Notes under the pieces: generated by a model
What the model was told of the DNA's origin: nothing
The model's input: the letters and a program-made list of their open reading frames with translations, nothing else
Database searches by the model: none
Shown here: in pieces, positions 60,358 through 64,000 of the stretch
Numbering within the stretch: the stretch's first letter is position 1
How the letters are laid out: every line of letters begins with the position of its first letter
Position numbers and translations under genes: made by a program
From: Petrosia ficiformis
Taxonomy: Eukaryota > Porifera > Demospongiae > Haplosclerida > Petrosiidae
Length of the DNA: 64,000 nucleotides
NCBI GenBank assembly: GCA_947044365.1
Contig: OX345636.1
Span: 33,609,212 to 33,673,211 of the forward strand
Direction of reading: 5' to 3'

Positions 60358-63300
60358 ATAATGAGATTCATAGCCCATACATTTCTATGGGGCGTGTAAG
60401 TTTATATTTCTCATATAAACCTCAAAATAAGTTGATTTTTTTAAAAAAATACCTTACAGTATCAACCTTGTGAAACTCGACGGCGATTTCTGACAGACTT
60501 AATGACAATCTCTTGCAGGACAATCCAAGGTATGAATCTCATTCTAAAATATATCCGATATAACATGTTTCATCTGTCTATATGCGTTATATAAGACTGC
60601 CAACTCGGATGATATCATCCTCGGGCTATGCCCTCGGGTGATATCTTACCTCGTGGCAGGTTTATATAACGCACATAGACCTCTGAAACATGATATATAT
60701 AACACACACACATATATATATACATATATATATACTAGTTACTAATTTCTCTCTCTCTCTATATATATATGATGATTGGTATGTAAGCGGATTATGCTTG
60801 TTTGCTTATCATTATATATATATTGTAGATGATTTTATCAACAATTCAAATTTGTAATCAGCATGTGGTTAAACAAATGAAAGTATATCAAATATTAAAA
60901 GTGTAAAGGATTACAAGAGGCAAGTTTTGGTATTGATGCATACAGAAAATTACACGTATATGTGAAAGAGTATGAGAAAAGAGGTCTTAAAATATAATAG
61001 ACTTTGGCAAATTGACCACTTGTCTTGTAAAATCTATCTGAAATCAGGTCAAAGTTTGCTACACATGTACCTAATATAACAGTTACACTCCCATGTTAGA
61101 TATTTAATTACAATTCAATTGCAAATGTATCAGCTAGTGACTATAGACCAAGAAACAAATCTATTTGTGTTAAGATCCCTCATTTTTCATCACAGTAACA
61201 TTTATCCTAACACCTGTTGGTGCTTTACCATAGTGAGGGATAAATTTCTCTTGACTTGGGTTAACCCCCATCCAGTGTTTTGAAACTAGGATTGATTGAC
61301 AACTCACAACATTTCATTTATAAAAGGTACTACGGGAAGATTTTCCCACCCATACGAAAACCTGCACAAAATCTATTTTCGTTAACTGAGTTTGTTAGTT
61401 GTTACTTAAATAATGTATACACATAAGGGATATAATCAATTCACTATTAAACATAAGTTATAGTAGAAAAACCTGGTCATTCAGAGCTATAATAATCATA
61501 TTCACAGTTATACCTACAATGTATTCACATGAGAGGGTTAATTGGGGGTTGTACCTTATCAACAAGACTTGGAGAGTTAGATGAATATCTCTTTTTCTAG
61601 AATCATCATCTGCTATGATATTACACTTATCAGGATTCTGTCTGCAATACATGTTGATAGCTCGTGCTGTTATATTTCTGAATGTATTCCGTAATTCTTC
61701 AGTGAACTGATGAAAGTGGAATGAAGAGATGGATTAATAATAAGTACATATTCATAATTATAATATTTACATGAAAGATGGAAAGACGCTAAAGTGTCTA
61801 AAAATATTGTATTTGCAAAAATCAACTGCATGGAAGAAGCAAATTTCAATCAAACATATCCAGACATTCAGTGATACCAGGATAAAGAATTTGCACACGA
61901 AACGTTTGCTTATCAATTATTCATGATGGTAATCAATGGAGAATTTAACAGTATGGGTAGGCCACTTTTGACAGGTCAATAATTTCTTTTTAACTGTTTA
62001 GGTTTTAACTTGCTTAGCTAGAGAAAACTTCCAAGAAAGTCATTTGGTTGCCTATCATGATCAGTCAGTGTGCAGGCCACGTTTTGCAATCTACACTTGT
62101 AACTACATAATATTATAGCTATAGCTTCAACTACAACTGAGCAACTACAGTCTGGTTAGTAAAAATGTAATGAAACTACTACAGATAAAGAATCAATAAA
62201 GGAAAAAGAAAAAAAAAGAAGCATCACCTGGGCATTGCCCAGGTCTGTATACACCTAAATACGGCTGTGTTGTACAAAAATGTTGTATCTAAGAAGTCTC
62301 CAAATTTCTCTACAAAATGGTCAAGCTTTAAATGTGAGTGTTTGATTGAAAGTGGCTTGCTTCAATTGGTTTGCAAATACAGTAAAGATATTTGAATAGG
62401 TAAATGAGTTAAAAACCAGGTATGTATGAACAAAACATGTTATATTTTCGTACTTCTTTTTCTGTTAAACTTTCTAGTGTCACAATAATAGAATTTTCAC
62501 GTTCTACTTCACTGATTGTTAAAGGTGAAGGTGATGGTGATACAGAAGGTGATGGTGATACAAAAGGTGATGATGTAAGCATAACAAAGGAAGAAAAGGA
62601 TGATTCCAGTTGAAATGATGATGGTGTAATCATCACAATGGACGATGAAGAAAGTGCTGGTGTAACCGCAAAAACAGAAGATGTAATCAGAACAAATGTT
62701 GGCGAGGGTGATTCCAGTTCAAGAGAAGGTGATGGCAAGGAAGGTGTAAAAGAGGGTGAAGGTGATGGTATGGGAAACACTGGTACTGCAGAATGGAGAT
62801 TAGAGAAACATTAATAAGTAATTATGGAAGTTCAATACAAATAACAGTCTGCCATTGACCATTTTCCTAACACTCTTGATTTTTGGAAATAGAGTAGGGA
62901 CAAGTATCCCACACTCACCAAGCTTGCTGCCATCTACTTAGCCACCCTGCATATTCAGCACCCGTGGAGAGTCTTTAGCATAGGAGGAAATGGTTTTATA
63001 TAGACCTGAATGGCATCGCCTTACAATGACCTTTTCCAGATATGAATGTTCATTCGTTGTAATTGTGATTAAATATAATTGTAATTGAATTGAGAAATTA
63101 AACCTTTTGTAATTGTAATTGTAATTGACTTCATCCAAAAGCCGAAATTGAAAGTATAATTGTAATTGGACACATGTACAATACATATCCATTTGATCTA
63201 CAGTACAGTATAAAGACCGACAGGAAGAAAGCAGTTTGTCAAAACTGGTATATAGTTTTTGCCTATACTCTTGGCTATACCTAAAACATCAATCACTAAG

Positions 63301-64000
63301 CAAGTTTGGAATTGGATTGGACTATCATTGTAATAGTAATTGTTATTATTATAATTATCTATCATCTTGTTATGGCCTACTCTAAGATAAATTACAGATA
63401 CAGCATTGTGAAATTACCATTAAAACAATCAAACCTGATGTTTACACTGTACTTCTGTCTGTAGTATTGATAATATATTGAAAGCCTTAAATTCATCTCC
63501 ATACATGTTTATTAGCTGATTGAAAGGTTAATGGTTTTATATATCGTGTACAATATCATGTGTAGATTAACACAAGGCTTGCAACTTCTCTACATGTGAC
63601 TTCCAAATTTATGAGTTAACTAGTATAATATGAGTGTTGAAAGGTAACCATTTGACAAAAACATGACTGCATGATATTAGCATCCAGTTATTGTCATACT
63701 CAAGAATATTTATGCAAGTCGAAATGTCTAGAGTACACAACGCTATAGTAGTGCTGTTTTAGTTTGGTGTTAATGACCACTTTTAGTTATAGTTGTAGTT
63801 AATTAACTAAGGTAATATAATTATATTAGGCTTATGTATGTATGTATGTCTGCATGTGTATGTCTGAAGTAGACCTTACCATCATCAATGATATTTATTG
63901 TAATAATAGCATTAATCCCTTTAGTTACTCCAGAGTCATTGTATCGAACAAATACAAAGACCTTAACTGTACCAATACTCAAAGGAGCTTTAACTGTAAT
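53698..64000 (-). CDS. Single-pass receptor-like protein with modular tyrosine-motif tail; 5' part beyond right edge
   Basis: Exons inferred on the minus strand: >64000-63880 (beta-strand-rich ITVKAPLSIGTVKVFVFVRY); 62785-62454 (Ser/Pro/Thr mucin-like linker, then SIIVTLESLTEKE); 61706-61514 (FTEELRNTFRNITARAINMY, CRQNPDKC); 61285-61194 (HWMGVNPSQEKFIPHYG, GVRINVT); 56622-56438 (membrane exon: acidic EYEEEGLSSS, then a hydrophobic helix LIASIVIGVVVGLLLLVIII, LMIYGFR); 56366-56257 (NVSYDPTTASDN). Then comes an array of micro-exons, nearly all phase 1-1: 55314-55267, 55025-54975, 54916-54863, 54784-54734, 54671-54624, 54524-54470, 54413-54363, 54306-54253, 54174-54124, 54061-54014 and 53914-53858, and the terminal exon 53811-53698 ending DDDYI-TAA. 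The F.eel...f....a.ainmYC...P..C pattern resembles a SEA-like membrane-proximal domain. NPxY-type motifs bind PTB/SH2 adaptors or direct endocytosis in other receptors. No kinase or phosphatase domain is seen. The parent family is not recognised. Exon 54524-54470 has a 2-nt deletion relative to its paralogue. Confidence 0.72.
53805..55320 (-). repeat. Tandemly duplicated block of five receptor-tail micro-exons
   Basis: A block of about 0.6 kb recurs in tandem: about 53812-54413, 54414-55025 and a partial, diverged third (55026-55320). Each starts (plus strand) tctgtgcatgggattaaggattttcaagca and carries, in minus-strand order, exons of type NPVD, NPSYN, VYRVYDV, ENPVYDSV and DNPSYN. The first two blocks are almost identical, introns included, so the duplication is recent. 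In the third block the ITDDNPSYN exon (around 55082-55133) has lost its AG acceptor. Confidence 0.85.
55690..56090. mobile_element. piggyBac-like MITE, copy 3, truncated
   Basis: Matches 14330-14834 and 16900-17434 (ccaaacctggctcc.tttctgacatg.agtactacttctacca, cttcctcttttgactg, gggtcaaatgtcacatatatgtgacatcagt.ctctaag). The left end is missing. It is inserted in the receptor intron between the first two tail exons. Confidence 0.6.
56807..56857. repeat. Hairpin repeat (CGTAGCCAGCCCCTCTCAC arms)
   Basis: GCGTAGCCAGCCCCTCTCAC is followed after 7 nt by GAGTGGGAGGGGCTTGCTACGCGAGA. Half copies at 466-492 and 21336-21364 share ggaggggctggctac.cgagacta, so this is a dispersed small foldback family. 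Confidence 0.65.
57420..58386 (+). pseudogene. Unrecognised gene relic with C-terminal coiled coil, inside receptor intron
   Basis: Plus-strand pieces with splice-like borders: about 57434-57549 (VYIVEGRKIVSSEYPEVKIK, VTYNRVVMAKG, then donor GTAAAG); 57630-57665 (ESKEEMEKKWRH, then stop); about 57895-57955 (RKPKGSIVAISEREKD, then stop); 57975-58119 (MINAKETQNTHSQDIQNEDP ..., donor GTGAAT); 58201-58386 (DPLLLEMTVEVLSDQLDLAE RKLEDVQQKLYNSLTRIQEL EKKNK, a clear coiled coil, then stop). The last junction joins in frame (TCAG|ATCC). Internal stops suggest a decayed gene or retained intron fragments. Family unknown. Confidence 0.35.
58505..59460 (-). mobile_element. Tc1/mariner-type transposon remnant
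   Basis: The minus strand carries an N-terminal helix-turn-helix part (MVYSTYNKQRILCLYLLGLK; 59450-59190) with frame breaks; RLDWAKDDDFTNVIYADECT and VQLETQSRFCCKKRGETPKP (59084-58902) with the second catalytic Asp (ADE); and RTPAKRPDLNPIDSFWHELK (58720-58650) with the third acidic residue as Asp, after which the frame stops. The spacing and motifs fit Tc1-like elements. The copy is non-functional owing to frameshifts. It lies in the long receptor intron, in the same orientation as the gene. Confidence 0.8.
60293..60354. repeat. (TA)n microsatellite
   Basis: Uninterrupted AT dinucleotide run of about 60 bp. It gives a meaningless poly-YI reading frame. Confidence 0.95.
60563..60692. repeat. 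Long palindrome with CTCGGGC centre
   Basis: catgtttcatctgtctatatgcgttatata... is mirrored by ...tatataacgcacatagacctctgaaacatg. The inner arm is gatatcatcctcgggc / gccctcgggtgatatc with a 3-nt loop. At about 130 bp, nearly the whole element is self-complementary, the same architecture as 1376-1550. Confidence 0.75.
63755..63830. repeat. Family B terminus fragment
   Basis: TAGTGCTGTTTTAGTTTGGTG...cacttttagttatagttg matches the termini of the TTTTAGTT MITE family (compare 6515-6600 and 13215). It is in the receptor intron next to the edge exon. Confidence 0.5.

Larger units (their letters stand above)
59461..61193. other. Long receptor intron, remaining part
   Basis: AT-rich with microsatellites (59755-59840 and 60293-60354), a small palindrome AGAGAGTAC-agta-GTACTCTCT (about 59857-59878) and the foldback at 60563-60692. 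No further exon was recognised. Confidence 0.45.

Overview
This is a stretch of an AT-rich animal nuclear genome. Short introns alternate with transposon-filled long ones, miniature inverted-repeat elements are dense, and one transmembrane receptor has a tail built from micro-exons. No bacterial features (operons, Shine-Dalgarno sites) are present. The gene set (VPS18, Notum-like carboxylesterase, PHF13/23-like PHD protein, LC3, NDUFA9) is metazoan. The style of compact genes, ISL2EU/YqaJ, Helitron and hAT elements, and an orphan receptor with repeated tyrosine motifs recalls a demosponge such as Amphimedon. That species assignment is inference.

Layout. 1-850 (+): a Gypsy-like gag scrap, then the last exon of VPS18. 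2730-6283 (-): a complete 8-exon pectinacetylesterase/Notum-like gene. 8522-13669 (-): a complete 5-exon PHD-finger gene with an acidic linker. 15288-19330 (-): a complete 4-exon Pro/Gly/Tyr-rich, His/Lys-rich, poly-Ser protein. 21919-38103 (+): an LC3 (Atg8 family) gene whose four small exons spread over 16 kb, with introns packed with repeats and a 2.4-kb hAT transposon. 39.5-46 kb: repeat-rich, with a coiled-coil gene relic, a hAT-type MITE with perfect 8-bp target duplication, a decayed Helitron and a hAT stub. 46149-48375 (+): complete 10-exon NDUFA9. 48.7-53.3 kb: a RecQ-like helicase fragment and a decayed ISL2EU-like element (THAP and DDE parts on +, YqaJ-type gene on -). 53698 to beyond 64000 (-): a receptor-like gene with SEA-like ectodomain exons, one membrane span, and a cytoplasmic tail encoded by an array of about a dozen 48-57-nt phase 1-1 exons, most carrying NPxY-like or VYxVYDV-like motifs. 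Its long intron hosts a Tc1-like transposon and another gene relic.

Functional links. VPS18 (HOPS/CORVET tethering) and LC3 (autophagosome membrane) act in the same autophagy-lysosome route, although linkage here may be chance. The most unusual items are (1) the receptor tail, grown by tandem duplication of a roughly 0.6-kb block of five micro-exons, with a third partial block and individual decayed exons; (2) an LC3 whose reading frame stops directly after the conjugation glycine, so it would need no Atg4 priming; and (3) a rich collection of foldback/MITE families, several with intact target-site duplications. Exon coordinates were derived by hand from splice consensus and reading phase. 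Phase sums close exactly for the five complete genes.
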